From NCBI GenBank assembly GCA_964411925.1, contig CAYPNI010000001.1, forward strand, positions 43,738 through 107,737: a stretch of 64,000 nt of DNA. Reading direction: 5' to 3'. Below the pieces are notes generated by a model, which worked only from the letters and a program-made list of their open reading frames with translations, was not told the origin of the DNA and searched no databases. This DNA comes from VFKU01 sp964411925. Lineage in GTDB: Bacteria; Hydrogenedentota; Hydrogenedentia; Hydrogenedentales; GCA-2746185. Positions 1 to 8,569 of the stretch are shown here, piece by piece. The first letter of the stretch is position 1, and every line of letters begins with the position of its first letter. The translations under genes and the position numbers were made by a program.

Positions 1-1215
1 CAATTGACGAGCTTCGTGCTGGTTGGCCGTGACGTCACGCGCGAAGTGCTGGTCGAGGCGCAGTTGATTCAGTCTCAGAAGATGGAGGCGATCGGCACGC
101 TGGCGGGCGGGATCGCGCACGATTTCAACAACGTGTTGTCGGCGATGATCGGCTACACCGAGTTCGTCGTCCAGCGATATCCGGAGGAGACGTCGATCCA
201 GGAAGATCTGGGGACGGTGCTCCAGGCGGGGGATCGGGCACGCAAGCTCGTTCAACAAATCCTGACGGTCAGCCGGGAACACGACGAGGAACGTTCGCCC
301 GTACAGCTCACGTTTACGGTGGACGAAGCCAAGGGATTCCTGCGTGCGAGCCTCCCGGCGACGATCACATTGTCGGTCGAAGCCGAGGCGGATCTGCCGA
401 TGGTGCTGGCGGATGCGACCCAGATGAGCCAGGTCGTGATGAATCTGTGCACGAACGCAGCGCACGCGATGCGCGACAAGCCGGGCTCGCTGACCGTGCG
501 GCTGGGCGCCGAGGAGTTGGGTGATGCCCGTCCGGCGCGCCTGTCGGGCCTGGCCGCGGGACGGTACGTCCGTCTCTCGGTCGAGGACACGGGCCACGGC
601 ATGGACGCGAAGACGATGGAGCGCATCTTCGAGCCGTTCTTCACGACCAAGGGGGTCGGCGAGGGAACGGGTCTTGGCCTGTCTACGGTGTACAGCATTA
701 TCAAGCAGCACGGCGGCCTGATCTGCGTGGAGAGCACGCCGGGCCAGGGAACGTGCTTTGACGTGTATCTTCCGTGTTATGCCGGATCGCGCGCGGCCGA
801 CAAGCCGGTTCACGAAGGATCCCACCGGGGAAGCGGCAGGATTATGGTCGTTGACGACGAGCCGGCCCTGGGCAAATTGCTCTCGCGCATTCTCACCTCG
901 ATGGGCTACACGGTCACGGTCGAGTTGAACGGAGAGAACGCGCTCGCGGCGCTTCGCGCGAATCCAGACGGGATCGACCTCGTCATGACGGACCACACGA
1001 TGCCGGGGATCACCGGGATGGAGCTGGCGCGCGCGATTGGGGACATCAACAGCGAGATACTCGTTATCCTGACGGGCGGCAACCTGCGCGGCATCGACAA
1101 ACCGGACGGCTCGAACATCGACGGGCTGTTGTTCAAACCCTACAACACGGACGACGTGGGCCGGATCGTCCGTAAGACGCTCGAGAACGCCGGACGCAAG
1201 GTAGCGGGCCCCTGA
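1..1215 (+). CDS. Hybrid sensor histidine kinase with C-terminal receiver domain (5' truncated)
   Basis: The reading frame is open to the first base, so the N-terminus, probably one or more PAS or sensory domains, lies outside the window; 404 residues are seen. In order: the end of a PAS-like domain, a HisKA dimerisation domain with the phospho-accepting His at about residue 40 (motif GGIAHDFNN), a HATPase_c domain with N-box (MNLCTNAAHAM), G1 (EDTGHGMD), F (FEPFFTT) and G2 (GTGLGL) motifs, then a receiver domain from about residue 280 with its acidic pocket (VVDDE), phospho-acceptor Asp in TDHTMPG and the Lys in FKPY. All catalytic motifs look intact, so this is an active cytoplasmic kinase core with an internal phosphate sink. 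It is followed after 21 bases by another response regulator on the same strand, probably its partner or co-transcribed gene. The signal sensed cannot be told from what is visible. Confidence 0.93.
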   Translation, partial: QLTSFVLVGRDVTREVLVEAQLIQSQKMEAIGTLAGGIAHDFNNVLSAMIGYTEFVVQRYPEETSIQEDLGTVLQAGDRARKLVQQILTVSREHDEERSPVQLTFTVDEAKGFLRASLPATITLSVEAEADLPMVLADATQMSQVVMNLCTNAAHAMRDKPGSLTVRLGAEELGDARPARLSGLAAGRYVRLSVEDTGHGMDAKTMERIFEPFFTTKGVGEGTGLGLSTVYSIIKQHGGLICVESTPGQGTCFDVYLPCYAGSRAADKPVHEGSHRGSGRIMVVDDEPALGKLLSRILTSMGYTVTVELNGENALAALRANPDGIDLVMTDHTMPGITGMELARAIGDINSEILVILTGGNLRGIDKPDGSNIDGLLFKPYNTDDVGRIVRKTLENAGRKVAGP

Positions 1216-1236
1216 GCAACGTCACGGGATTCCCTC

Positions 1237-2541
1237 ATGAAAACCCCAGGCGCCAAGTCATACAACGTGCTCGTCATCGAGGATGAAGACATCATCCGCG
1301 ATCTGACCCGGCGATCGCTCGAACAGCGTGGGTTCCGCTGCGAGACGGCCCCGGACGGCATCGCGGCGGAAAACATGATGCGGCGGCGGCCGTTCGACGC
1401 GGTGGTCGTCGACCTGCGCATGCCAAGAAAACACGGGCATCAATTGATTGCCGACATTTTGCAGGAACGCGTTCACCCGGTCGTGGTGGTGCTGACCGGC
1501 TTGTGCGAACCGAAACTCGTCCAGGACCTGCTTGTCCGCGGGGTAGCGGACATCATGCTCAAGCCGTGCAACTATGACCTGCTGGCGGCGAAACTACAGA
1601 CATACCTCGAGCATCGGCAGACCGCGGGAGGAGGCCAGACTGGAGCTAACCCGCTCTCGTTCGGCGCGCAACTGGACAACACGACGCAATCGCTCAAGAT
1701 GCAGTTGGAGGAGGTATCGAACAGCTTCCGTGACACGATTCAGCAGTTGACGCGACAAAAGGAATCGCTCGAGGAGGATCTCGTGCGCTCCATCGGCGTG
1801 TTTGAGAGCCTCATGTCGCTGGGTGAGAGCAAGAACGAGAGCCACGCCTGCCGCGTCGAACACCTCGCGTGCTCGATCGGCGAGGCGGCGGGCCTCACGC
1901 GGATGGAACTCAAACACGTCCGCGTTGCGGCGTTGCTTCACGAGATCGGCCAATTCGGCATGCCCGATGCCATTCGGCGATCGTCACCGGGCGAGCTCGC
2001 GCCCGCGCATTACGAGACGTTCAAACGCTATCCCGAGATCGGCGCCGCGCTAATCAGCGAAATTCCGGGCCTCGAACCGGTCGTCGCGCTGATCGAGTCG
2101 CACGCCGAGAACTGGGACGGCACGGGATTTCCGAACCGCAAGCGCGGCAGAGACGTCTTTCTGGGCGCGCGGATCGTGCGCATCGCGGACGGCGTGGACG
2201 CATGGGTGCAGGCATTTACCGGCGCGGACGCGCGCGACGCGGTCCGGGAACACCTCGCGGATCAACGCGGCAAGGCGTACGATCCCGACCTTGTACCGCT
2301 CATGCTCAAGCACTTGTCTGAGACCCGCGACGATTCCGCCGACGAGGCGTGCGAACTGATCGAGGTTTCTTCGCTGACGGCGGGCATGACGCTGGCCGAG
2401 GGACTTTACGACGAGCGTGGGCAGTTCCTTGCGCGCAACGGGGCCACGATCACACCGACGATGCTGGACCTGCTTACGCGCCTCGTGCCCGGCCGTTCGA
2501 TTCGGGTGCGCCGGCCTGAGCCAGAGCCCGCTCGAAGCTGA
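1237..2541 (+). CDS. Response regulator with coiled coil and degenerate HD-GYP-like domain
   Basis: The 434-residue protein starts with a receiver domain (about 10-128; phospho-acceptor Asp59 in VVDLRMP, Lys in MLKP). A glutamine- and glutamate-rich coiled coil follows (about 145-185), then an HD-GYP-like domain (about 200-345) and a C-terminal beta-rich segment with the pattern AGMTLAEGLYDERG, often found at the end of HD-type regulators. The HD-GYP domain is altered at its signature sites: LHEIGQ (234-239) replaces the usual LHDIGK, and SHAENWDGTGFP (288-299) replaces HHERWDGSGYP. Loss of the metal-binding Asp and one His suggests it does not hydrolyse cyclic-di-GMP and may act as a binding or scaffold protein (inference). 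The ATG at 1237 fits a receiver N-terminus. Its last 68 bases overlap the 3' end of the opposite-strand HD-GYP gene. Confidence 0.88.
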   Translation: MKTPGAKSYNVLVIEDEDIIRDLTRRSLEQRGFRCETAPDGIAAENMMRRRPFDAVVVDLRMPRKHGHQLIADILQERVHPVVVVLTGLCEPKLVQDLLVRGVADIMLKPCNYDLLAAKLQTYLEHRQTAGGGQTGANPLSFGAQLDNTTQSLKMQLEEVSNSFRDTIQQLTRQKESLEEDLVRSIGVFESLMSLGESKNESHACRVEHLACSIGEAAGLTRMELKHVRVAALLHEIGQFGMPDAIRRSSPGELAPAHYETFKRYPEIGAALISEIPGLEPVVALIESHAENWDGTGFPNRKRGRDVFLGARIVRIADGVDAWVQAFTGADARDAVREHLADQRGKAYDPDLVPLMLKHLSETRDDSADEACELIEVSSLTAGMTLAEGLYDERGQFLARNGATITPTMLDLLTRLVPGRSIRVRRPEPEPARS

Positions 2542-3661
2542 GCTGTTCCTGCGCTTCGCGCCGAACGGCATGGGCCTGTGACGCCCGATCCTGAATCTGC
2601 AGGACGGAATCCCAATGGTCGAAAAACGCCTCCACAATGCGCGGGTCGAAGTGCGTGCCCGTGTCGCGGCGGATGATCGCAACAGCCTCGTCGTTCGGCA
2701 TCGCCTTCTTGTAGGGCCGTTGAGACGTGAGCGCGTCGAAAACATCGGCCACGGCACAAATCCGGCCCCAGATCGGGATTTCGTCCCCTCCCAGTCCGCG
2801 CGGGTAGCCCGCGCCGCTCCACTTCTCGTGGTGCGTGAGCGCGATGACGCGCCCCGCCTCGATGAGTTCCGAGGGTGAACCGTCAAGAATCTTCGCGCCG
2901 ATCAGCGAGTGCTGTTTGATGACCGCGAACTCCTCGGGCGTGAGTTTGCCCGGCTTGAGTAACACGGCATCCGGAATGCCGATTTTGCCGACGTCGTGCA
3001 GAATGCTCGCGCGCTCGACGAGCTCGACTTCAGAGTGCGGCAAGCCGAGCGCGGACGCGAGGACCGAGCAGTATTGGCCGATGCGGACGATGTGTGTTCC
3101 GGTGTCTTCGTCCTTGTATTCCGCGGCGGCGGCGAGCCGGCTGATGGTGTCCACGTGCGCCTCGTGCGTCTCGCGTTCGGCCGTGCACGCCCGCTGGAAC
3201 GCCGAACAGAGGTCTTCGGTCCGGCGGCGGACGATGCCCTCGAGTTCTTCGTTTTGTCTCTTGAGGGCGTCCTTCATTTCCTTGAACATGAGCTGCGCGC
3301 GAACGCGGACTTCCACCTCCGTGCGTTCGTACGGTTTTCCGATGAAATCGTTCGCGCCGAGCTGCACGGCCCGCAGGCGGTCGGACTTGCCGGACATGGC
3401 CGTGACCATGATGATGGGCGTATCCCGGAGCGTGGCGTGTTCGCGAATGCGGCGGACGAGTTCGAACCCGTCGGCCACGGGCATGGTCACGTCGGTCAGC
3501 ACGAGATCCACGCCTTCTTCGAGCCTCGCGAGGCCGTGTTCGCCGTTGTGCGCGGCGATCGTGTCGTACCCCGCAGCCCGCAGGATGCGCTCGAGCATCA
3601 CGCGCTGCGGCTCCTCGTCGTCAACGACGAGCAGGCGCTTGGGCCGTTCCAACGCGTCCAT
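2474..3661 (-). CDS. RpfG-like response regulator with canonical HD-GYP phosphodiesterase domain
   Basis: This 395-residue protein has a receiver domain (about 8-125; Asp57 in LTDVTMP, Lys in GKPY), a helical linker, and a full HD-GYP domain with LHDVGKIGIP (221-230) and HHEKWSGAGYPRGL (277-290). The family hydrolyses cyclic-di-GMP, and all signature residues are present, so activity is likely. The frame extends upstream to 3715, but the receiver fold begins right after the ATG at 3661, which I chose. The last 23 or so residues lie antisense to the end of the preceding plus-strand regulator and look like a low-complexity tail. The gene is transcribed alone, divergently from the DUF1549/DUF1553 gene. 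It sits next to a degenerate HD-GYP protein, which suggests the two may act on the same pathway. Confidence 0.93.
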   Translation of the reverse strand: MDALERPKRLLVVDDEEPQRVMLERILRAAGYDTIAAHNGEHGLARLEEGVDLVLTDVTMPVADGFELVRRIREHATLRDTPIIMVTAMSGKSDRLRAVQLGANDFIGKPYERTEVEVRVRAQLMFKEMKDALKRQNEELEGIVRRRTEDLCSAFQRACTAERETHEAHVDTISRLAAAAEYKDEDTGTHIVRIGQYCSVLASALGLPHSEVELVERASILHDVGKIGIPDAVLLKPGKLTPEEFAVIKQHSLIGAKILDGSPSELIEAGRVIALTHHEKWSGAGYPRGLGGDEIPIWGRICAVADVFDALTSQRPYKKAMPNDEAVAIIRRDTGTHFDPRIVEAFFDHWDSVLQIQDRASQAHAVRREAQEQLSFERALAQAGAPESNGRARGA

Positions 3662-3989
3662 GGTTCCGTTTCCCCAGAGGCACGGCCGCCCCATGCGACC
3701 CCTCAGACGGAGCATTTCGCGTGCCTTGTCGCGCGCCCCCGAATCCGCCCAAAAAGCGCCGAAATCTTGGCATTTCAGGCCTCAACGGCCGGAGTTCGCG
3801 CCAAAAAACGTTCACCGTGAACGAAAATGGGCATCAGGCCGGTGGCCACGAGTCCAAATGTTGCTCGTAACTATTAAAGTCCCGCAGGCGAGGGCCCGGC
3901 TTTTTTGCGCCATTCCCATGCCTGCGGTAGCCTCTAGGCGTGGCGCTGCGATCTTGTGGGAAGCGCGCGCCAGCGGAGTTCGGTATTCA
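3662..3989. other. Intergenic region between divergent genes
   Basis: These 328 bases separate the minus-strand HD-GYP regulator from the plus-strand DUF1549/DUF1553 gene and must hold both promoters. The long open frames that run through it have no recognisable protein. A less GC-rich patch with an ATTAAAG run lies near 3855-3880, followed by a GC run and TTTTTT (about 3885-3906), but I see no convincing -35/-10 pair or clear hairpin. Confidence 0.5.
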
Positions 3990-6900
3990 GTGAAGATCGA
4001 CGACGGCAGAAGCATGGGTGCGTGGGGCCTGGCGCTCATGGCCTCGGGGCTGTGCGTGTTGGGAACGGCCGCCCATGCCGCGGATCCCGTTTCGTTCAAC
4101 CGCGATGTCCGCCCCATTTTCTCGAGCATCTGCTTCAAGTGTCACGGCCCGGACGATGGCGCGCGCAAGGGCAAATTCCGTCTCGACCAGCGTGAGGACG
4201 CGATCGCTAATCGCGGCGGCTACTTTGCGATCGATCCCGGCAATGCCGAGGAGAGCGAAGTCGTCCTGCGGATTCACTCGACGGACCCGGAGGAGGTCAT
4301 GCCGCCGCCCGACTCGGGCAAGACGTTGACCGCGGAACAGAAGGACATCCTGACGCGGTGGATTGACGAGGGGGCGGTGTACGAGACGCACTGGTCGTTC
4401 ATGCCGCCGAAACGCGCGCCGCTCCCCGCTGTGTCGGACCCTGCGTGGGTGCGGAACCCCATTGACGCGTTTGTTCTGGCCCGGCTGGACCAGGAGGGCC
4501 TTGCTCCCGCGCCGGAGGCGGACGCGGTCACGCTGTTACGGCGCGCATTCGTCGATATCGTCGGGTTACCGCCGTCAATCGAGGAGATTGACGCCTATCT
4601 CGCGGGGGATTCGGAGACGGGCTACGCGCAAGCCGTGACGCAACTGCTCGCGTCGCCGCATTTCGGCGAGCGGTGGGCGCGGCGCTGGCTCGATGCGGCG
4701 CAGTACGCCGACTCGGACGGCTTCGAGAAGGACAAACCGCGGCAGGTGTGGGCGTGGCGGGACTGGGTCATCCATGCGCTGAACGCGAACATGCCGTATG
4801 ACGAGTTCGTCAAGCAGCAGATCGCCGGCGACCTCATGCCGGGCGCGACGCAGGACCACATCGTCGCGACGGGATTCCTGCGCAACAGCATGATCAACGA
4901 GGAAGGCGGCATCGACCCTGAGCAATTCAGGATGGAGGCCGTGTTCAATCGGATGGACGTGATCGGCCGCGCGGTGCTGGGCCTGACGGTGCAGTGCGCG
5001 CAATGCCACACGCACAAGTACGATCCGCTGACACACACGGACTATTACCGCATGCTCGCGTACCTCAACTCGGCGTACGAGGCGCAGGTAACGGTGTACA
5101 CGCCCGGCGAGGCGGAGGAACGGGACGCGGTACTGAAATCGCTCGACCAGATTGACGCCGAGACGAAGGCGGCGCACGCGGATTGGAAGTCGAAGCTCGA
5201 CGAGTGGACGGAGGAATTGCGCGCGCGGCCATGGCCCGAGTGGAAGGCCGTTGAACTGGAGTTCGACGACACGAGTTCCGGCGGGCAGAAGTTCGTGTCG
5301 CTGGGCGACGCCTCGTACATAGCGCAAGGGTACGCGCCTACACGTTTCAAGCCGAAAATGGCGGGGCTGAGTCCGGCGAGCGTGATCACGGCAGTGCGCC
5401 TGGAGCTGCTCAATCACCCGAACCTGCCGCGCGGCGGACCTGGACGATCGATCTACGGGGCGAGCGCGTTGTCCGAATTCGAGATGCGGATCGCGCCGGC
5501 CGACGGCACGTTCGAGAAATTCGACGACTGGCAGCGCGTCGAGATCGCGTCCGCGATCGCCGACGTGAACCCGCCTGAACGCGAACTTGGGCCGGAGTTT
5601 CCGGACAAGGACGCGAAAAAGGTCCGGCATACCGGTCCGGTCGCGATGGCGATTGACGGCAACGACGACACGGCGTGGTCGATCGATGCCGGGCCCGGCC
5701 GGACGAACCAGCCGCGTTACGCGATATTCCTGTTGAAAGAGCCTGTCACGCTGGAAGCGGGCACGCGGATCGGGTTCCGTCTCGGGCAGAACCACGGCGG
5801 CTACAACAGCGACGACAACCAGACGAACAACGTCGGGCGATTCCGCATTTCGGTGACGGGCGCGAGCGAGTTGCCGGCCGAGGCGGTGCCGATGGACGTC
5901 ACGACAATCGCCGCGAAGCCGGGCGACGCGCGCACCGCGGACGAAACGACGCGTCTGTTCCGCTATTGGCGCAGCGTGACGCCGGAACTCGCCGGGGAGA
6001 ATGAACGCGCCGAGGAGGCGTGGCGATCTCATCCATGGGGTGCGACGCAACTGGTCTACCGGGAACTGCCCGCCCCGCGTGAGACGCACCGGCTCGAACG
6101 CGGCGATTTCCTGCAGCCGGCCGAGGCCGTGGCACCGGGCGCGCCGGAGTTTCTGAACGCGCCCGACGCCGGCGCGCCGCCGAACCGCCTGGGGCTGGCC
6201 GAGTGGCTCGTCAGCCGCGACGCGCCGACGACCGCGCGCGCCTACGTGAACCGAATCTGGCAGGGGTATTTCGGCGAGGGCCTGGTCACGACGGCGTCCG
6301 ACTTCGGTGTGCAGGGGGAACTGCCCAGCCACCCGGAGTTACTCGATTGGCTTGCCGTGGAGTTCATGGATTCCGGCTGGGACATCAAGCACATTCACCG
6401 GCTGATCGTGGAATCGGCGACGTATCGCCAGAGTTCGCGCGCGACGCCCGAATCGCTCGAGCGCGACCCGGCGAATCGCCTGCTGGCGCGCGGCGCGCGG
6501 TATCGCGTCGAGGGCGAGATCGTGCGTGACATTGCGCTTGCGGCGAGCGGACTGCTTAACCCGGCGATCGGCGGACCCAGCGTGTATCCCCCCGCACCGG
6601 AATTCCTCTTCGAGCCGCCGGCGAGCTACGGCCCGAAGACCTGGAACACCGAGGACGACGGGGACCAGTATCGCCGGGCGCTGTACACGTTCCGGTTCCG
6701 TAGTGTGCCGTATCCGGCACTGCAGGTGTTTGATACGCCGCCGGGCGACGCGCCGTGCACGCGCCGGGAACGGTCGAACACGCCGCTGCAAGCCCTGACG
6801 CTGCTAAATGAACCGCTGTTCGTGGAGTGCGCGGCGTCGCTGGCCAAGCAGACGCTTGCGCACGTCGGCGGATCGGACGCGGAGCGGATCGCGTATGCGT

Positions 6901-7103
6901 TTCGCCGGTGTACCGCGCGCATGCCGGACTCCGAAGAAACCGAGACGCTTGCACGATTCCTGGATAAACAACGAACGCGGATTGCGGCAGGCGAGCTTGA
7001 TCCTGCGGCGATCCTGGGCGGCGAAGGCAGCGCAGACCTGGCGGCGTGGGCACTGACCACGCGGGTCATGCTCAATCTGGACGAGACGATTACGCGTCAA
7101 TGA
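3990..7103 (+). CDS. Planctomycete-type cytochrome c / DUF1549 / DUF1553 protein
   Basis: About 1037 residues. An N-terminal signal peptide ends near AHAADP, so the protein is exported. It is followed by a planctomycete-type cytochrome domain (PSCyt1) with one haem site CFKCH (48-52), then a DUF1549 domain (features RWARRWLDAAQYADSDGF and CAQCHTHKYDPL), a central region with a possible carbohydrate-binding or discoidin-like fold, and a C-terminal DUF1553 domain (features VNRIWQGYFGEGLV and SNTPLQALTLLNEP). The family is abundant in Planctomycetes and related phyla; its biochemical role is unproven. It always seems to travel with DUF1501 proteins, and one follows here after 13 bases. The start is uncertain: GTG at 3990 gives a signal peptide with positive N-terminal charge and has a GGAG upstream, while ATG at 4014 is possible. 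The open frame runs further upstream to 2835 but that part is not coding. Confidence 0.92.
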   Translation: MKIDDGRSMGAWGLALMASGLCVLGTAAHAADPVSFNRDVRPIFSSICFKCHGPDDGARKGKFRLDQREDAIANRGGYFAIDPGNAEESEVVLRIHSTDPEEVMPPPDSGKTLTAEQKDILTRWIDEGAVYETHWSFMPPKRAPLPAVSDPAWVRNPIDAFVLARLDQEGLAPAPEADAVTLLRRAFVDIVGLPPSIEEIDAYLAGDSETGYAQAVTQLLASPHFGERWARRWLDAAQYADSDGFEKDKPRQVWAWRDWVIHALNANMPYDEFVKQQIAGDLMPGATQDHIVATGFLRNSMINEEGGIDPEQFRMEAVFNRMDVIGRAVLGLTVQCAQCHTHKYDPLTHTDYYRMLAYLNSAYEAQVTVYTPGEAEERDAVLKSLDQIDAETKAAHADWKSKLDEWTEELRARPWPEWKAVELEFDDTSSGGQKFVSLGDASYIAQGYAPTRFKPKMAGLSPASVITAVRLELLNHPNLPRGGPGRSIYGASALSEFEMRIAPADGTFEKFDDWQRVEIASAIADVNPPERELGPEFPDKDAKKVRHTGPVAMAIDGNDDTAWSIDAGPGRTNQPRYAIFLLKEPVTLEAGTRIGFRLGQNHGGYNSDDNQTNNVGRFRISVTGASELPAEAVPMDVTTIAAKPGDARTADETTRLFRYWRSVTPELAGENERAEEAWRSHPWGATQLVYRELPAPRETHRLERGDFLQPAEAVAPGAPEFLNAPDAGAPPNRLGLAEWLVSRDAPTTARAYVNRIWQGYFGEGLVTTASDFGVQGELPSHPELLDWLAVEFMDSGWDIKHIHRLIVESATYRQSSRATPESLERDPANRLLARGARYRVEGEIVRDIALAASGLLNPAIGGPSVYPPAPEFLFEPPASYGPKTWNTEDDGDQYRRALYTFRFRSVPYPALQVFDTPPGDAPCTRRERSNTPLQALTLLNEPLFVECAASLAKQTLAHVGGSDAERIAYAFRRCTARMPDSEETETLARFLDKQRTRIAAGELDPAAILGGEGSADLAAWALTTRVMLNLDETITRQ

Positions 7104-7116
7104 TGCGAGGGAAGCC

Positions 7117-8526
7117 ATGTGCGCACATCCTGAATCGCTGATCGCGCGGCGCTGGGTCCTGCAACAGTGCGGCGTCGGTCTCGGCGCGGCCGCGCTGAGC
7201 CAACTCGTTCACGCGGCCACGGGCGCACCCGAGGGCACGCTGGCGCCGCGCACGCCGCACTTTGCGCCGCGCGCAAAACGAGTCATCTACCTGTTCATGG
7301 CAGGCGCGCCGAGCCATCTCGAGATGTTCGACTACAAACCCGAACTGGCGAAGTTCAACGGCGCCTTGCCGCCGCAGGAGTTGCTGAAGAACTACCGGGC
7401 CGCGTTCATCGATCCGAACTCGAAGTTGCTGGGGCCCGTGTACACCTTCGCGCAACACGGACAGGCCGGCGCGTGGGTATCCGAGCTGCTCCCCCGCTTC
7501 ACCGAGATCGTCGACGACGTCGCGATCGTCAAAGGCATGACGACGGACGCCTTCAACCACGCACCGGCGCAGATCCTGATGAACACGGGCTCGCAGCAGT
7601 TCGGGCGGCCGAGCATGGGCGCGTGGGTGACCTATGGCTTGGGCACGGAGAACCAGGACCTGCCTGCGTTCGTGGTGTTCAGTTCAGGATCGAAGGGACC
7701 GAGCGGCGGTTCGGCCAACTGGGGCAGCGGGTTCCTGCCGACGGAGTACGAAGGCGTGTTGTTCCGCAGCAGCGGCGATCCCGTGCTGTATCTGTCCGAT
7801 CCGCCGGGCATTGACCGCGAGGCGCAGCGCGACACGCTGGACGCGGTCGGTGAGCTGAACCGGCGCCAATTGATGGCGCTGGGCGATCCGGAGATAGCGA
7901 CGCGTATCAATTCATTCGAGCTTGCGTTCCGCATGCAGATGAGCGCGCCGGACCTGATGGACATTTCGCAGGAACCGCAGCACATCCTCGAGATGTACGG
8001 CGCGGAGCCGGGCGGCCGGTCGTTCGCGAACAACTGCCTGCTCGCGCGTCGGCTCGTCGAGCGCGGCGTGCGGTTCGTGCAGTTGTTCCACGAGGCTTGG
8101 GACCAGCACGGCGACCTGCGCAACGGCCTGAAGAAAAACTGCCGCGACACGGACCAGGCGTGCACGGCGCTCATCCAGGACCTCAAGGCGCGGGGGCTGC
8201 TGGAAGACACGATTGTGATCTGGGGCGGCGAATTTGGGCGGACGCCGATGGTGCAGGGCGACACGAACGACGGCCGCGACCATCACCCGAACGCGTTCAC
8301 GATGTGGCTCGCCGGAGGCGGGTTCAAACCGGGGACGGTTTGGGGCGAGACCGACGATCTCGGCTTCAACGTCGTTGACGGGCGCGTGCATGTGCGGGAT
8401 CTGCACGCGACGGTGCTGAACCAACTCGGGTTTGACCACGCGCGGTTCACGCACCGGTTCCAGGGCCTCGACGCGCGACTGACGGGCGTCGAACCTGCGC
8501 GCGTGGTCCGGGAAATCCTAGCCTGA
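7117..8526 (+). CDS. DUF1501 family protein (sulfatase-like fold, probable Tat export)
   Basis: A 469-residue DUF1501 protein. The N-terminus has a twin-arginine pair (RRWVLQQCG, 11-19) and a hydrophobic stretch ending near VHAATGA, consistent with Tat export. DUF1501 proteins belong to the alkaline-phosphatase/sulfatase-like superfamily. Characteristic stretches visible here are YLFMAGAPSHLEMFDYKP near the N-terminus, LLARRLVERGVRFVQL in the middle, and WGGEFGRTPMVQG and GRDHHPNAFTMWLAGGG towards the C-terminus, with several His and Asp residues suited to metal binding. It lies 13 bases behind the DUF1549/DUF1553 gene on the same strand, the usual arrangement in planctomycete-like genomes, so the two probably act together in the periplasm. 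The substrate is unknown. The ATG at 7117 places the Tat motif at the expected distance. Confidence 0.93.
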   Translation: MCAHPESLIARRWVLQQCGVGLGAAALSQLVHAATGAPEGTLAPRTPHFAPRAKRVIYLFMAGAPSHLEMFDYKPELAKFNGALPPQELLKNYRAAFIDPNSKLLGPVYTFAQHGQAGAWVSELLPRFTEIVDDVAIVKGMTTDAFNHAPAQILMNTGSQQFGRPSMGAWVTYGLGTENQDLPAFVVFSSGSKGPSGGSANWGSGFLPTEYEGVLFRSSGDPVLYLSDPPGIDREAQRDTLDAVGELNRRQLMALGDPEIATRINSFELAFRMQMSAPDLMDISQEPQHILEMYGAEPGGRSFANNCLLARRLVERGVRFVQLFHEAWDQHGDLRNGLKKNCRDTDQACTALIQDLKARGLLEDTIVIWGGEFGRTPMVQGDTNDGRDHHPNAFTMWLAGGGFKPGTVWGETDDLGFNVVDGRVHVRDLHATVLNQLGFDHARFTHRFQGLDARLTGVEPARVVREILA

Positions 8527-8540
8527 GGCACGCGGAAAGA

Positions 8541-8556
8541 GCGGCGGCTTTGCCGC
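8541..8556. terminator. Possible hairpin between convergent genes
   Basis: A 5-bp inverted repeat (GCGGC at 8541-8545, GCCGC at 8552-8556) with a 6-base loop lies between the stop of the DUF1501 gene and the stop of tamB. There is no T-run, so it is only a weak terminator candidate. Confidence 0.25.
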
Positions 8557-8569
8557 GCATCCCGCGCAC

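Noticed and set aside
2835..3989. Upstream extension of the DUF1549/DUF1553 open frame
   Set aside because: It is antisense to the HD-GYP regulator and has no domain; signal peptide and domain begin after 3990.
4575..6332. Long minus-strand open frame of 585 codons
   Set aside because: It is an Arg-rich shadow of the DUF1549/DUF1553 gene with no recognisable protein features.
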